Notes: generated by a model not told the origin, from the sequence alone. DNA of 64,000 nucleotides from Nostoc sp. PCC 7524 (GCF_000316645.1 NC_019684.1:6087501-6151500), one strand, 5' to 3'; positions 9,690-19,004 are shown, counted from the first letter of the stretch. Program-made: numbers and translations.

Positions 9690-10664
9690 ATGAAGTCTGT
9701 AACAGACACCCCTGATGCTCAATTGGCTACTATAGATACCCCACCAGTAGTCATTACTTCTGAGTTAAGAAAAGTCTACCGCACTGGCTTTTGGATGAAT
9801 CAAAAAGTTGTTTCTCTGAAGGGCTGTTCTTTAACGGTTTATCAGGGGGAAACTTTTGGGTTACTGGGGCCTAATGGTGCCGGGAAAACCACTCTGTTAA
9901 AATTGTTGCTGGGTATTATCCGGCCTACGGCTGGTAGAGGTTTGTTGTTAGGTCAACCTTTAGGCGATCGCAGCGTTAAGCAGCGCCTGGGTTATCTCAG
10001 TGAAAACCCTTACTTGTATGAGTATCTCACTGGCTGGGAATTTTTACAGTTAGCAGCTGGGTTATTCCAAATTCCTCCGAGTGTGCAACGTCAACGTATT
10101 CCTCACCTATTAGATTTGGTGGGTTTATCCCTAGCTGATGCCCAAAAAAAACAAATGCGTCGCTACTCCAAAGGGATGCTACAGCGTGTGGGGATGGCAC
10201 AGGCATTAATTAATGATCCAGAATTGATATTTTTAGATGAGCCGATGTCTGGATTAGATCCCATCGGACGCTACCGGATGCGAGAAATTATCTTATCTTT
10301 AAAAGCGGCGGGGAAAACAATTTTTTTCAATAGTCACATACTAAGTGAAGTAGAACAGATTTGCGATCGCATTGCCATTCTTGCCCAAGGCGAATTAATT
10401 TGTACTGGTTCTCTGGGTGAACTATTGGGTAGGGATGAAACATATCACGTTAAAGGTAAAGGCGGTGATGGAGCGATTCTCCAGAAATGGCTACCTAATT
10501 TAGTATTTGAACCTGATGGTTCTTGGCACGGCACATTACAAGAAGATTACTACGATTTTCTGTCTAGCCTCCGTTTGATGGGCGGACAAGTTCTTTCCAT
10601 GCAGTTATCTCGCCAATCCTTAGAAGAGTTTTTTCTGCAACAGCTACAAAAACCACATAATTAG
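9690..10664 (+). CDS. ABC transporter ATP-binding protein (ABC-2/NatA type)
   Basis: A single nucleotide-binding domain of 324 residues. Walker A is GPNGAGKTT (about 59-67), the signature is YSKGMLQRVGMAQAL (about 156), Walker B is IFLDEPMSGLDP (about 179), and the H-loop is in FNSHILSEVEQICDR. The C-terminal tail of about 90 residues resembles the extension of NatA/CcmA-type ATPases that pair with ABC-2 permeases. No permease gene is adjacent, so the partner is unknown. It starts 58 bp after the hybrid kinase gene on the same strand. Its neighbour on the other side is a polysaccharide-export protein, but 467 bp apart, so a shared role in export is only suggestive. Confidence 0.9.
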   Translation: MKSVTDTPDAQLATIDTPPVVITSELRKVYRTGFWMNQKVVSLKGCSLTVYQGETFGLLGPNGAGKTTLLKLLLGIIRPTAGRGLLLGQPLGDRSVKQRLGYLSENPYLYEYLTGWEFLQLAAGLFQIPPSVQRQRIPHLLDLVGLSLADAQKKQMRRYSKGMLQRVGMAQALINDPELIFLDEPMSGLDPIGRYRMREIILSLKAAGKTIFFNSHILSEVEQICDRIAILAQGELICTGSLGELLGRDETYHVKGKGGDGAILQKWLPNLVFEPDGSWHGTLQEDYYDFLSSLRLMGGQVLSMQLSRQSLEEFFLQQLQKPHN

Positions 10665-11131
10665 GGTGCAGTTAATAGGCAATACCCAATACTTAACAGC
10701 AATAATAATTAACCGCTTGTACTCTTTTTTGAGTGTGCCATTTGCGTCAAAATTATTAATACTCTTGATATTTAGCCTGGAAAAAAATCAGTACAAGCTA
10801 AAAATATTTCTTCCCTATTCCTGATTATTCCCTACTCCCTGTCAAGGAGAGTAATTTCAAACACAGAGGGAATAATTATTTTTACAGCCATACAACACAT
10901 CTAGTAAAATATCTAATTCTAGAGTAAGATTGGCTGTTGTTTTTAAAGTCAGCCTGTGCAACTTTAAGCTAAATTTACTAAAAATTCAAAAACCACAAAA
11001 AATATTATTCCGGAAAAGATTACTTTTCGAGGAAAATGAGATTGTCGGGAAACTTAAATACTTAAGTATAGTCAAAAATAAAATGTTTAGACAATACTTT
11101 ACCAATCGTAGTCTCAGAGTTTAAGGTAAAT
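10665..11131. other. Gene-free spacer before the export gene
   Basis: 467 bp, AT-rich. It holds a small ACTC/GAGT stem around a T6 loop near 10722-10735 and a short run of imperfect CCCTACTCCC-type heptamer sequence near 10815-10845. A weakly supported 64-codon frame at 10930-11124 (TTG start, Lys/Leu/Phe-rich, no homology I recognise) is most likely noise. The promoter of the following gene should lie here, but I cannot place it with confidence. Confidence 0.5.
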
Positions 11132-12652
11132 ATGCTTAACACAGGTTCGCTGAAATTTCTAACCCAGCCAGCTGTGGGTGCGGCTTTGTTAACGGCTGTT
11201 CATCTCATTGTGCCGTCTGCCAGCATAGCTCAGGGACAACCAACCTCGTCAACTCAACTAACAGTATTTCCTAATTTACAAACTGTACCTGCTAGTAGAG
11301 CGCAAGTATTCCCAAATACACAAACTGTACCTCCGGCGAGCCAACCAGTATCTCCACAAATACAACAACCAGATACTAATTACTTATTGGGCGGCGGCGA
11401 TCTTATCCGTGTAAATGTATTTGAAGTACCAGAATATACGGGTGAATACCAAATTCCCCCAGGTGGAGCGATTAATTTACCTTTAATTGGCAGTGTGACT
11501 GTTCAGGGTTTAACAACTGAACAGGCAGCTGACATTATTACTGAAAGATACCGCAGGTTTCTCAAACGTCCCCAAATTTCTATCAATCTTTTATCCCCAC
11601 GTCCTATCAATATTTTGGTCGCTGGAGAAGTAACACGTCCAGGATCTTATACTTTAAGCTTGCAAGGAGGTGCAGGTAATAATCCAGGGGTACAATACCC
11701 AACTGTCTTAGCTGCACTGACTACAGCTCAAGGTGTTACCTTGGCAGCAGATGTCACCAAAGTTCAGCTCAGGCGCAAAACAGCCCGTTCTGGTGAGCAA
11801 CTTGTGACCCTCAATCTCAAGGATATAATTCAAACAGGTAATACAGCCCAAGACATTACCTTACGGGATGGAGACGTGATAGTTGTACCAACTGCAACTA
11901 CCTTTAACGTCGCAGAAGCACGTAATTTATTTGCGGCTAACTTTGCAGCTAGCCCAACCGCACCGCGCACAGTAGCAGTAATTGGTGAAGTATATCGCCC
12001 TGGCTCCTATATTGTCACCGCAGGTGGTACAGAAGGTGGAGGTGGTTTGCCCAATGTGTCACGAGCCATTCAATTAGCAGGTGGGATCACATCACAAGCG
12101 GATATTCGTAATATTAAGCTCCGCCGACCTACCAGAGCAGGTACAGAACAAACTGTAGACATCAATCTTTGGCAATTGTTGCAAAGTGGCGATGTTAATC
12201 AAGATGTGATTGTGCAAGATGGTGATACTATTGTTATCCCCACAGCTACGGAGATTTCCCCAGCAGAAGCTACTCAATTAGCTACGACTACTCTATCACC
12301 TGCCAGAATTCAAGTTGGTGTAGTGGGTGAAGTAAAACGACCAGGTCCTGTGGACTTACAACCCAATAGCTCTTTAAACCAAGCACTACTGGCAGCTGGT
12401 GGATTTAATGATGCTAGAGCGCGTAAGGGTGTTGTAGAATTGGTTCGTTTGAATCCTAATGGTTCAGTTACTAAGCGAGAAGTCAAAGTTGACTTGAGCC
12501 AAGGAATTAATGAGCAAACTAATCCTATTCTCCGCAATAATGATGTTGTGCTAGTCAACCGTTCTACTCTTGCCAGAACCGGTGATGGTCTCAATATCAT
12601 CGCAGGGCCTTTAGGTATTGTCGTTAACCTTTTGAGATTGTTCGGATTTTAA
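11132..12652 (+). CDS. Periplasmic/outer-membrane polysaccharide export protein (Wza-like, SLBB domains)
   Basis: A 506-residue secreted protein. An N-terminal signal peptide (about 1-34, ending PSASIAQG) is followed by a Pro/Gln/Thr-rich linker with an internal repeat (VFPNLQTVP / VFPNTQTVP). The polysaccharide export domain (about 85-160) contains LGGGDLIRVNVFEVPEYTG and GAINLPLIGSV. Three SLBB segments follow, each carrying GEVxRPG (VAGEVTRPGSY, VIGEVYRPGSY, VVGEVKRPGPV). In the Wza family such proteins form the outer-membrane exit channel for capsule or exopolysaccharide. AAGG lies 7-10 nt before the ATG. No other capsule gene is adjacent. A terminator follows at 12673-12709. Confidence 0.92.
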   Translation: MLNTGSLKFLTQPAVGAALLTAVHLIVPSASIAQGQPTSSTQLTVFPNLQTVPASRAQVFPNTQTVPPASQPVSPQIQQPDTNYLLGGGDLIRVNVFEVPEYTGEYQIPPGGAINLPLIGSVTVQGLTTEQAADIITERYRRFLKRPQISINLLSPRPINILVAGEVTRPGSYTLSLQGGAGNNPGVQYPTVLAALTTAQGVTLAADVTKVQLRRKTARSGEQLVTLNLKDIIQTGNTAQDITLRDGDVIVVPTATTFNVAEARNLFAANFAASPTAPRTVAVIGEVYRPGSYIVTAGGTEGGGGLPNVSRAIQLAGGITSQADIRNIKLRRPTRAGTEQTVDINLWQLLQSGDVNQDVIVQDGDTIVIPTATEISPAEATQLATTTLSPARIQVGVVGEVKRPGPVDLQPNSSLNQALLAAGGFNDARARKGVVELVRLNPNGSVTKREVKVDLSQGINEQTNPILRNNDVVLVNRSTLARTGDGLNIIAGPLGIVVNLLRLFGF

Positions 12653-12672
12653 GTTTACATATACTGAGCAAT

Positions 12673-12709
12673 TGGGGACACAAGTTAAATCTTGGAGTCC
12701 CCATTTTTT
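12673..12709 (+). terminator. Intrinsic terminator after the SLBB export gene
   Basis: A TGGGGAC (12673-12679) / GTCCCCA (12697-12703) stem is followed directly by six T residues. It lies about 20 bp after the stop codon of the export gene on the same strand. Confidence 0.75.
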
Positions 12710-12995
12710 ATGGATATAGTTTTTTGTAGATTCATGGAAGAGATAGAGCGATCGCCACATCTTTCTTCAGATTTTTCCCTAAGTAATATCTTTGATCCAT
12801 TGCTTTCGCTACATGAAAACTGGCAATGCCCTTTATAATTATTGACTACTCAGTGTATAAAGTTACCAGTTATAGCTGTAGACAAGGCGATTAAGACATT
12901 ATTAGCTCAAACTCATTCATGGCATACTATTGCCTATTGCAAGAGTGCCTATTGCCTTCTGCTATACAACTCAAAACATGAGATTTAAATGTAAA

Positions 12996-13012
12996 ACATG
13001 GTACTACCATGT
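12996..13012. promoter_or_regulatory. 17-bp palindrome, candidate operator upstream of slipin gene
   Basis: ACATGGTA-C-TACCATGT is a perfect dyad with 8-bp arms. A TATAAA hexamer (13015-13020) begins two bases after it and the slipin ATG is at 13054, so the palindrome would sit in the -35 region of a plausible promoter. No T-run follows. The likely reading is a binding site for a dimeric regulator whose identity I cannot tell. The rest of the 401-bp spacer (12653-13053) holds the terminator above, one HIP1-like site and a few ATTGCCT heptamers. Confidence 0.5.
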
Positions 13013-13053
13013 CCTATAAACTAAAATCTCCTTAAAAGCGAACAGGAGCATAT

Positions 13054-13890
13054 ATGGAGCCAATTATTGCTATAGTCTTAGCACTTACAGGTTATGCCTT
13101 GGCATCTACAAAAATTATCAACGAAGGAAATGCAGCCCTAGTTGAACGCTTGGGCAGAAAACATCGCACATTGAAGCCTGGATTAAACTTTATCGTGCCT
13201 TTAGTGGATCAGGTGGTGATGGAAGACACCACACGAGAACAGTTCATAGACATCAAGCCGCAGAATGTGATCACCAAAGATAATATTTACCTAGAGGTTG
13301 ATGCTGTACTGTTCTGGCGGATTAAAGATGTTGAGAAAAGTTTCTATGCCATTGAAGACTTGCAAGGTTCGTTATCACAGCTAGCTACAACTACTCTCCG
13401 AGAAATTATTGCCCAAAACACTGTAGAAGAAACCAACGTCTCTAGAGCCGAGATGGACAAAGCTATCTTAGATCAGTTGAATCACATAACGGCAGATTGG
13501 GGAGTTGAGATTACTCGGTTAGATATCCAAAGAATTACACCACCAGAAAGTGTACGCAAATCAATGGAGGAGGAGCGAGCTGCTGAAATCAAAAAACGAG
13601 CATTGATTACTGAAGCTGAAGCAGAAAGACAAGCTGCCATCAAGAAAGCAGAAGGAACTATGACCTCAATGCAGATAATTGCTGAAGGATTGCGAGGTAA
13701 TCCTGAGAATAGAGAAATTTTGCGTTATTTGGTAGCTCAAGATTATATTAATGCTAGCTATAGACTAGGAGAAAGCCCAAATGCCAAAGTTGTCTTTGTC
13801 GATCCAGGCAAAACAGGTGAATTAGTAAAGGAAGTAATTGCTGATACTGCAACTACTGAAGTGAATGGTAGCAATGGTGAACATGGGTGA
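13054..13890 (+). CDS. Slipin/stomatin-like SPFH (prohibitin-domain) protein
   Basis: A 278-residue membrane-associated protein. A single N-terminal hydrophobic segment (about 3-20) is followed by the band-7/SPFH domain (about 22-180: EGNAALVERLGRKHRTLKPGLNFIVP and later VEITRLDIQRITPP). An Ala/Glu/Lys-rich helix (about 185-215) then mediates oligomerisation in this family. Such paraslipins scaffold membrane microdomains and protease complexes. AGGAG lies 8 nt before the ATG. A palindrome in its promoter region suggests specific control. No NfeD-type partner gene is adjacent. Confidence 0.92.
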   Translation: MEPIIAIVLALTGYALASTKIINEGNAALVERLGRKHRTLKPGLNFIVPLVDQVVMEDTTREQFIDIKPQNVITKDNIYLEVDAVLFWRIKDVEKSFYAIEDLQGSLSQLATTTLREIIAQNTVEETNVSRAEMDKAILDQLNHITADWGVEITRLDIQRITPPESVRKSMEEERAAEIKKRALITEAEAERQAAIKKAEGTMTSMQIIAEGLRGNPENREILRYLVAQDYINASYRLGESPNAKVVFVDPGKTGELVKEVIADTATTEVNGSNGEHG

Positions 13891-13894
13891 ACAA

Positions 13895-13940
13895 GGGAGT
13901 AGGGAGTAGAGAGTGGGGAGTGGGGAGTAGGGAGTAGGGG
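13895..13940. repeat. Heptamer tract (GGGAGTA/GGGAGTG)
   Basis: About six tandem 7-bp units of the GGGAGTR type begin a few bases after the slipin stop codon. This is the same family as the tracts at 3214-3294 and 52129-52160. Confidence 0.8.
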
Positions 13941-14000
13941 AAGTCAAAAGTATTAAACCTCCTAACTAAGAATTAAAGAAACACTCTCTTTCCCTCTTTG

Positions 14001-14046
14001 CTGTCACCTGTCACCTGTCACCTGTCACCTGTCACCTGTCACCTGT
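14001..14046. repeat. Heptamer tract (CTGTCAC)n that encodes the folP C-terminus
   Basis: More than six perfect CTGTCAC units in a row. On the minus strand the tract runs through the folP stop codon, so the last residues of the enzyme (VTGDR) and its TGA come from the repeat. A second tract of the same unit is at 25270-25303. Confidence 0.9.
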
Positions 14047-14897
14047 ATTGCTTCAGATTCTCGAAACAGTGCGTCAGTCACCAGCGATACATCATGTATT
14101 TCCCGAACATCGTGAACTCGCAAGATATCAGCACCATTGAAAATGGCAGCACAACACGCCGCCGCCGTTCCCCAAACTCTTGCTTTTGGATCTGGTTGGT
14201 TTAAAATCCGACCGATAAAACTTTTGCGGGATACTCCCACTAAAATAGGACAATTAAGCGATCGCAAGGTACGTAAGCGGCGCAGAATTTCTAAATTTTG
14301 CTCATAGTTTTTAGCAAAACCAATACCAGGGTCAATCATGATTTTCTCAGGATCAATACCCAAATCCGTAGCTATCGATATCTGTTGAGCTAAAAAACTA
14401 GAAATTTCTGCGATGACATCTTGATAATCAGTCATTTGTTGCATCGTTTGGGGTGTCCCTCGGATGTGCATCAACACAATCGGCACACCTAAACTAGCCA
14501 CCGTAGGCAACATTTGGGAGTCAAATGTGCCGCCGGAAATATCATTAATTATATCTGCACCAACTTCTACAGAGGCTTTAGCGACAGTAGCCCTAGTCGT
14601 ATCTACTGAGATGGGTACGGAAATTTCTGATCGTAATACCTGAACAACAGGCAGTACCCGCTCTAATTCTGCTTCCAGGCTGATTTGTTCGGCTCCTGGT
14701 CGAGTTGACTGACCACCGACATCAATGATATCAGCACCAGCAGCTACCAAAGCTTGCGCCTGGGAGAGAGCCGCAGCTGTAGTATTAAATTCACCACCAT
14801 CACTAAAACTATCAGGTGTGACATTTAAAACACCCATTAAATAAGTACGCTGTCCCCAATCGAAACAGCGATCGCGTATGATTAGCTTGCTACACAT
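14025..14897 (-). CDS. folP: Dihydropteroate synthase
   Basis: A 290-residue TIM-barrel enzyme of folate synthesis that condenses p-aminobenzoate with dihydropterin pyrophosphate. Family motifs: MGVLNVTPDSFSDGG (about 21-35), DIIDVGGQSTRPGA (about 57-70), DPGIGFAKNYEQN (pterin/phosphate region), and the GVSRKSFIGR loop with Lys. The length is standard. The final residues (IQVTGDR) derive from an array of CTGTCAC repeats that the gene runs into, so the natural stop codon may have been replaced by repeat growth. tpiA lies directly upstream on the same strand, separated by about 70 bp of CAATAGT repeats, so the two may be co-transcribed. Confidence 0.96.
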   Translation of the reverse strand: MCSKLIIRDRCFDWGQRTYLMGVLNVTPDSFSDGGEFNTTAAALSQAQALVAAGADIIDVGGQSTRPGAEQISLEAELERVLPVVQVLRSEISVPISVDTTRATVAKASVEVGADIINDISGGTFDSQMLPTVASLGVPIVLMHIRGTPQTMQQMTDYQDVIAEISSFLAQQISIATDLGIDPEKIMIDPGIGFAKNYEQNLEILRRLRTLRSLNCPILVGVSRKSFIGRILNQPDPKARVWGTAAACCAAIFNGADILRVHDVREIHDVSLVTDALFRESEAIQVTGDR

Positions 14898-14968
14898 AGG
14901 GAATTAGTCAATAGTCAATAGTCAATAGTGATTTAAACACAGACTATGGACTATGGACTATTGACTCT
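14898..14968. repeat. CAATAGT heptamer array in the tpiA-folP spacer
   Basis: About three AGTCAATAGTCAAT-type heptamer units (about 14905-14929) are followed by a degenerate inverted copy (GACTATGGACTATGGACTATTGAC, 14943-14966), allowing a hairpin between the two genes. Confidence 0.75.
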
Positions 14969-15694
14969 TTACTGATAGTTGACAATGCGGGCAAAACTTG
15001 CAGGTTCTAGACTTGCTCCGCCTACAAGCACACCATCAATTTCTGGTTGAGCCATAATTTCATCAATGTTATTGGGCTTCACCGAACCACCGTATTGAAT
15101 GGGGACATCAGGATTTTTTAGCTGGCTGCGAATCAATTCAATGACTCGATTTGCTTCTGTGGCTTCACAAGTGTCACCAGTACCAATCGCCCAAATTGGT
15201 TCGTAGGCAATCACCAAATTTGTCTGATCAACATCTACTAAGTCTTTATCTAGTTGGCTAGTAATTAGTGATTCAGTTTCCCCAGCATCTCGCTGTTGCT
15301 TAGTTTCGCCTACACACAGAATCGGGGTTAAACCATACTTTTGGGCAGCCTTGAGGCGCAGATTCACAGTTTCGTCTGTTTCCCCAAAGTATTGCCGTCG
15401 TTCGCTATGACCGACAATCACATAACGTACACCAAGTTCTACCAACATGGGGCCAGAAATTTCACCAGTGTACGCCCCACTTTCCTCCCAATGGACATTC
15501 TGCGCTCCTAGTTGTACTAGGCTACCATGTAAACTCTTGGACAAAACGCTCAAGTCAGTGAAAGGAGGACATAGTACCACTTCCCGTTCTGGAAGCGTTT
15601 CTTGTAAGGACGGCAGAAACCCTGTTAAAAACTCTTGTGATTCTGCCTGGGTTTTAAACATTTTCCAGTTACCGGCAATAACGATTTTCCGCAC
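14969..15694 (-). CDS. tpiA: Triosephosphate isomerase
   Basis: Glycolytic/Calvin-cycle isomerase interconverting dihydroxyacetone phosphate and glyceraldehyde 3-phosphate. I choose the GTG at 15692-15694, giving 241 residues beginning (M)[18 protein letters not shown], the length I recall for Nostoc TpiA; another GTG 45 bp upstream (15739) would add a Ser/Lys-rich extension with no family match. Active-site residues: Lys in GNWKM, His in [13 protein letters not shown], Glu in [12 protein letters not shown], and the phosphate loop YGGSVKPNN. It is upstream of folP on the same strand and divergent from the DUF697 GTPase gene. Confidence 0.96.
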   Translation of the reverse strand: MRKIVIAGNWKMFKTQAESQEFLTGFLPSLQETLPEREVVLCPPFTDLSVLSKSLHGSLVQLGAQNVHWEESGAYTGEISGPMLVELGVRYVIVGHSERRQYFGETDETVNLRLKAAQKYGLTPILCVGETKQQRDAGETESLITSQLDKDLVDVDQTNLVIAYEPIWAIGTGDTCEATEANRVIELIRSQLKNPDVPIQYGGSVKPNNIDEIMAQPEIDGVLVGGASLEPASFARIVNYQ

Positions 15695-15845
15695 AGGTGA
15701 TTTAATCAAGTTCTTAACGCTACTAGATGCACTTTTCACTCTACTACTTTTTCGGACACTCCTTGCCCATCCAGAGTTGAAACTGTTGATTTGTAGCTCA
15801 TTATTCCTAATTCACCCTTTCCTTGTCTCCAAACCCCTGCTAAAA

Positions 15846-17339
15846 ATGACTAGGATCGGAATCAGAGGTAAATCTAAAATTGACATGACTTCGATACTGC
15901 CCGAACCACATCACAGTGACTCACCCAACTGGGAGGAAGAACTAGATAGTGCCATTTTTAGTTTTGAAGATATTCAGGCGGAACTGAACTATAAACAAGC
16001 ACAAACGGCATTACGTAACTTAGTCGCTAGTCTTGACCTTAGCCCCCAAGAAAAAGCGGGTTTAGAGTCAGAAATCGCTGATTTGGAAACTATGCTGACC
16101 AAATTAGACAGTATGGTAGTCCAAATTGCAGCTTTTGGCATGGTAGGGAGGGGCAAGTCTTCCCTCTTAAATGCTTTGGTGGGACAATCAGTGTTTGAAA
16201 CTGGGCCTTTGCATGGTGTTACCCGTACGGCTCAAAGTGTGAATTGGACGATTAGTGAAGAGGCTATTGGCGAAACAGAACGGGCTTTCAGGGTGACTTT
16301 ACCTAGTGTTGGTAAATCACAGGTAGAATTGATTGACACCCCAGGCTTAGACGAAATTGATGGGGAAACTCGCACCGCATTAGCAGAACAAATAGCAAAA
16401 CAGGCGGATTTGATTCTGTTTGTGATTGCGGGTGATATGACGAAGGTTGAGCATGAAGCTTTATCTCAATTACGGGAAGCAGGTAAACCGATCATCCTGG
16501 TATTTAATAAAGTAGACCAATATCCAGAAACCGATCGCTTGGCAATTTATGAGAAAATCCGAGACGAACGGGTACGGGAATTACTCACACCTCTGGAAAT
16601 CGTCATGTCAGCCGCATCACCTCTGGTAAAGACGGCTGTATATCGTGCTGATGGTAGTAGGGGCGTACAGTTACGTCCGGGTGCGGCCCAAGTGGAAGAA
16701 TTGAAACTGAAAATTTTAGAGATTTTGCAGCGTGAGGGCAAAGCTTTAGTGGCGCTGAACACGATGCTGTACGCTGATAATGTCAATGAGCAACTGGTGC
16801 AGCGCAAGTTGAGCATTCGGGAACAGAACGCCAATCAGTTGATTTGGAAAGCAGTCATGACGAAAGCGGTGGCGATCGCACTCAATCCAGTCACGGTTGT
16901 AGATATACTGAGTAGTATAGTGATTGATATTACTTTAATCTTGGGCTTATCTAAACTCTATGGCATCCCCATGACCGAAGCTGGTGCTGTACAACTACTC
17001 CAAAAAATCGCCATTAGCATGGGTGGGATCGGTGTGAGTGAATTACTGGCTAACTTGGGTTTAAGTGGGCTAAAAACTTTACTGGGAATCTCTGCATCAG
17101 CCACAGCTGGCGTTGCCCTTGGCCCCTATATCTCAGTCGCACTCACCCAAGCCGGGGTAGCTGGTGTATCTTCTTATGGGATTGGACAAGTTACTAAAAT
17201 TTATTTAGCCAATGGTGCAACTTGGGGGCCAGATGGGCCAAAAGCCGTAATTAATCGGATTTTGGCAACTCTGGATGAAACTTCAATTATCAATCGCATC
17301 AAAGATGAACTACGTCACAAGGTAAAATTTAAGAAGTAA
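15846..17339 (+). CDS. Dynamin/Era-like GTPase with C-terminal DUF697 membrane domain
   Basis: A 497-residue GTP-binding protein. After an acidic helical N-terminus comes the G domain: P-loop GMVGRGKSSLLNALVG (about 98-113), G2 Thr in GVTRTAQS, G3 DTPGLDE (about 164) and G4 NKVD (about 220). The C-terminal 150 residues are hydrophobic and Gly/Ala-rich (DUF697, possible membrane association). The frame is open upstream into tpiA, but that portion is antisense to tpiA and is rejected. ATGs at 15846 and 15885 are both possible and neither has a clear Shine-Dalgarno. A second DUF697 GTPase lies at 22533-23786. Function unknown; membrane stress roles are conjecture. Confidence 0.87.
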   Translation: MTRIGIRGKSKIDMTSILPEPHHSDSPNWEEELDSAIFSFEDIQAELNYKQAQTALRNLVASLDLSPQEKAGLESEIADLETMLTKLDSMVVQIAAFGMVGRGKSSLLNALVGQSVFETGPLHGVTRTAQSVNWTISEEAIGETERAFRVTLPSVGKSQVELIDTPGLDEIDGETRTALAEQIAKQADLILFVIAGDMTKVEHEALSQLREAGKPIILVFNKVDQYPETDRLAIYEKIRDERVRELLTPLEIVMSAASPLVKTAVYRADGSRGVQLRPGAAQVEELKLKILEILQREGKALVALNTMLYADNVNEQLVQRKLSIREQNANQLIWKAVMTKAVAIALNPVTVVDILSSIVIDITLILGLSKLYGIPMTEAGAVQLLQKIAISMGGIGVSELLANLGLSGLKTLLGISASATAGVALGPYISVALTQAGVAGVSSYGIGQVTKIYLANGATWGPDGPKAVINRILATLDETSIINRIKDELRHKVKFKK

Positions 17340-17456
17340 CTAAGACTTACGTGATTTTAATAAATTTTTTGTTGGGGCGGTTAATAGTCAATAGTCCAGA
17401 AAAACTTGATTTTTGAGTATAGCCTCAAAATTTGAATACGAATTACAGATTACTTT

Positions 17457-18425
17457 ATGAATAAATCTAAGATTTTCATTGACGGGGAATCGGGAACTAC
17501 AGGTTTACAGATTTACTCGCGCCTCAATCAACGGAATGACATCGAGTTAGTTAGTATTGAGCCATCTAAACGTAAGGATACGACTGAGCGAGCCAAATTA
17601 CTGAATGCTGTTGATGTCGTTATTCTCTGCTTACCTGATGATGCAGCTCGCGAAGCTGTCAGCTTAGTGATTAGTAATCAAGTAAAAATTCTGGATGCCA
17701 GTACAGCCCACCGCACGGCGGCAGATTGGGTTTATGGCTTTCCAGAATTAAATCCAGAACAACGAGAAAAAATTGCTAATGCCCAGTTTGTAAGTAATCC
17801 CGGCTGTTATCCTACAGGATTTTTGGCCTGTATCCGTCCTTTGATAGCTAAGGGAGTTATTCCTGAAAATTTTCCCATCACAATTAATGCTGTGTCTGGT
17901 TACTCCGGTGGTGGTAAGAATTTAATTCAAAAATACGATCGCTTTCATGAGCAGCAAACAGGAGCAAATTCACTGTATCCTTACGGTATCTATGGTTTGC
18001 AATTTGGGCATAAGCACGTCAAAGAAATGCACCAGCATTCTGGATTAGCATCACCACCATTGTTTATTCCCGCAGTCGGAGATTTTGAGCAGGGAATGTT
18101 AGTCCAAATTCCTTTACCCCTATGGACACTAGAAAATCCCCCATCGGGTGAAGCGATTCATCAGGCGATCGCCCAATACTATGCAGGTGAAAAATTTGTC
18201 CAGGTAGCTCCATTCCAAGATGCTACCTTACTGCGAGATGGTACATTTTTAGATGTCATGGCAATGAACAACACCAACATTGTGCAGGTGTTTGTGTTCG
18301 CCAACGACGCAACCCAAGAAGCCTTGCTAGTAGCACGTCTCGACAACCTAGGCAAAGGCGCATCAGGAGCCGCAGTCCAGAATCTCAACATTATGTTGGG
18401 TGTTTCAGAAGACTTAGGTTTGTAA
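17457..18425 (+). CDS. argC: N-acetyl-gamma-glutamyl-phosphate reductase (short type)
   Basis: Third enzyme of arginine biosynthesis, an NADP-dependent reduction of N-acetylglutamyl phosphate. The 322-residue length and start KIFIDGESGTTGLQIYSRL fit the short ArgC type. The catalytic Cys is in SNPGCYPTGFLA (about 112-123), followed by VSGYSGGGKN; HVKEMHQHSG matches the substrate His region. Cyanobacteria often also carry a longer ArgC elsewhere, so this may be a second copy. Upstream, TTTTGAG/CTCAAAA (17411-17430) is a small hairpin that may end the DUF697 transcript. Confidence 0.94.
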   Translation: MNKSKIFIDGESGTTGLQIYSRLNQRNDIELVSIEPSKRKDTTERAKLLNAVDVVILCLPDDAAREAVSLVISNQVKILDASTAHRTAADWVYGFPELNPEQREKIANAQFVSNPGCYPTGFLACIRPLIAKGVIPENFPITINAVSGYSGGGKNLIQKYDRFHEQQTGANSLYPYGIYGLQFGHKHVKEMHQHSGLASPPLFIPAVGDFEQGMLVQIPLPLWTLENPPSGEAIHQAIAQYYAGEKFVQVAPFQDATLLRDGTFLDVMAMNNTNIVQVFVFANDATQEALLVARLDNLGKGASGAAVQNLNIMLGVSEDLGL

Positions 18426-18480
18426 TGGGGGACTGGGAAAAAACTATTGCCTATTGCCTATTGCCTATTAACTAATAACT

Positions 18481-18933
18481 ATGCCCCAAATATTGGAACA
18501 ATCAATTCAAATTAATGCCACAGCCACAACAGTAGAACGGTGTTTTACGGATTTAACACTGATGCACCGTTGGCTGAACCCTGTCTTGAGCTGCGAACCA
18601 TTAGGCGAAACTTGGAGTACAGATATAGGCAGTAAAAGCCGCTTTTTGATTCAAATTCCTCTAGTGCAACCTACCTTGAACAGCGTAGTCGTAGAACGCC
18701 AACCAGGCTTAGTGGTGTGGGAATTTCAGGGATTTTTCCAAGGACGCGATCGCTGGGAATGTCAACCTACCCAAAAAGGCACATTGCTAGTCAATCGCTT
18801 TGAGTTTGACATTCCCAACCCCATAGTTAGTTGGGGTTTTAACACCTTTGCCGCCAAGTGGACACAAGAGGATATGCAAGCCCAGCTACGTCGCCTGAAA
18901 CGAGTCGCTGAAGAAGTACAGATTGGTCTTTAG
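18481..18933 (+). CDS. SRPBCC-fold (polyketide cyclase/START-like) protein
   Basis: A 150-residue protein that starts MPQILEQSIQINATATTVERCFTDLTLMHRWLNP, the first strand and helix of SRPBCC/polyketide-cyclase-like folds. It continues with strands ending in an amphipathic C-terminal helix (EDMQAQLRRLKRVAEEVQ). These proteins bind hydrophobic ligands in a cavity; no catalytic residues can be assigned and the ligand is unknown. It starts 55 bp after argC, preceded by an ATTGCCT heptamer tract (about 18448-18471). A separate promoter is not evident. Confidence 0.8.
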   Translation: MPQILEQSIQINATATTVERCFTDLTLMHRWLNPVLSCEPLGETWSTDIGSKSRFLIQIPLVQPTLNSVVVERQPGLVVWEFQGFFQGRDRWECQPTQKGTLLVNRFEFDIPNPIVSWGFNTFAAKWTQEDMQAQLRRLKRVAEEVQIGL

Positions 18934-19004
18934 AGGGAACAGGTTAAAGGTTACAGGGGATAGGAAAAAAAGAAGTCAAGGAAACTGGGTGATAACTATG
19001 GACT

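Noticed and set aside
10930..11124. 64-codon frame before the SLBB export gene
   Set aside because: TTG start, no ribosome site, low-complexity Lys/Leu/Phe composition, no family resemblance.
14001..14046. CTGTCAC tandem array as CRISPR
   Set aside because: Units are 7 bp with no spacers; it is an STRR-type tandem repeat.
15447..15845. N-terminal extension of the DUF697 GTPase reading back through tpiA
   Set aside because: It is antisense to the conserved tpiA coding sequence; internal ATGs at 15846 and 15885 fit the family start better.
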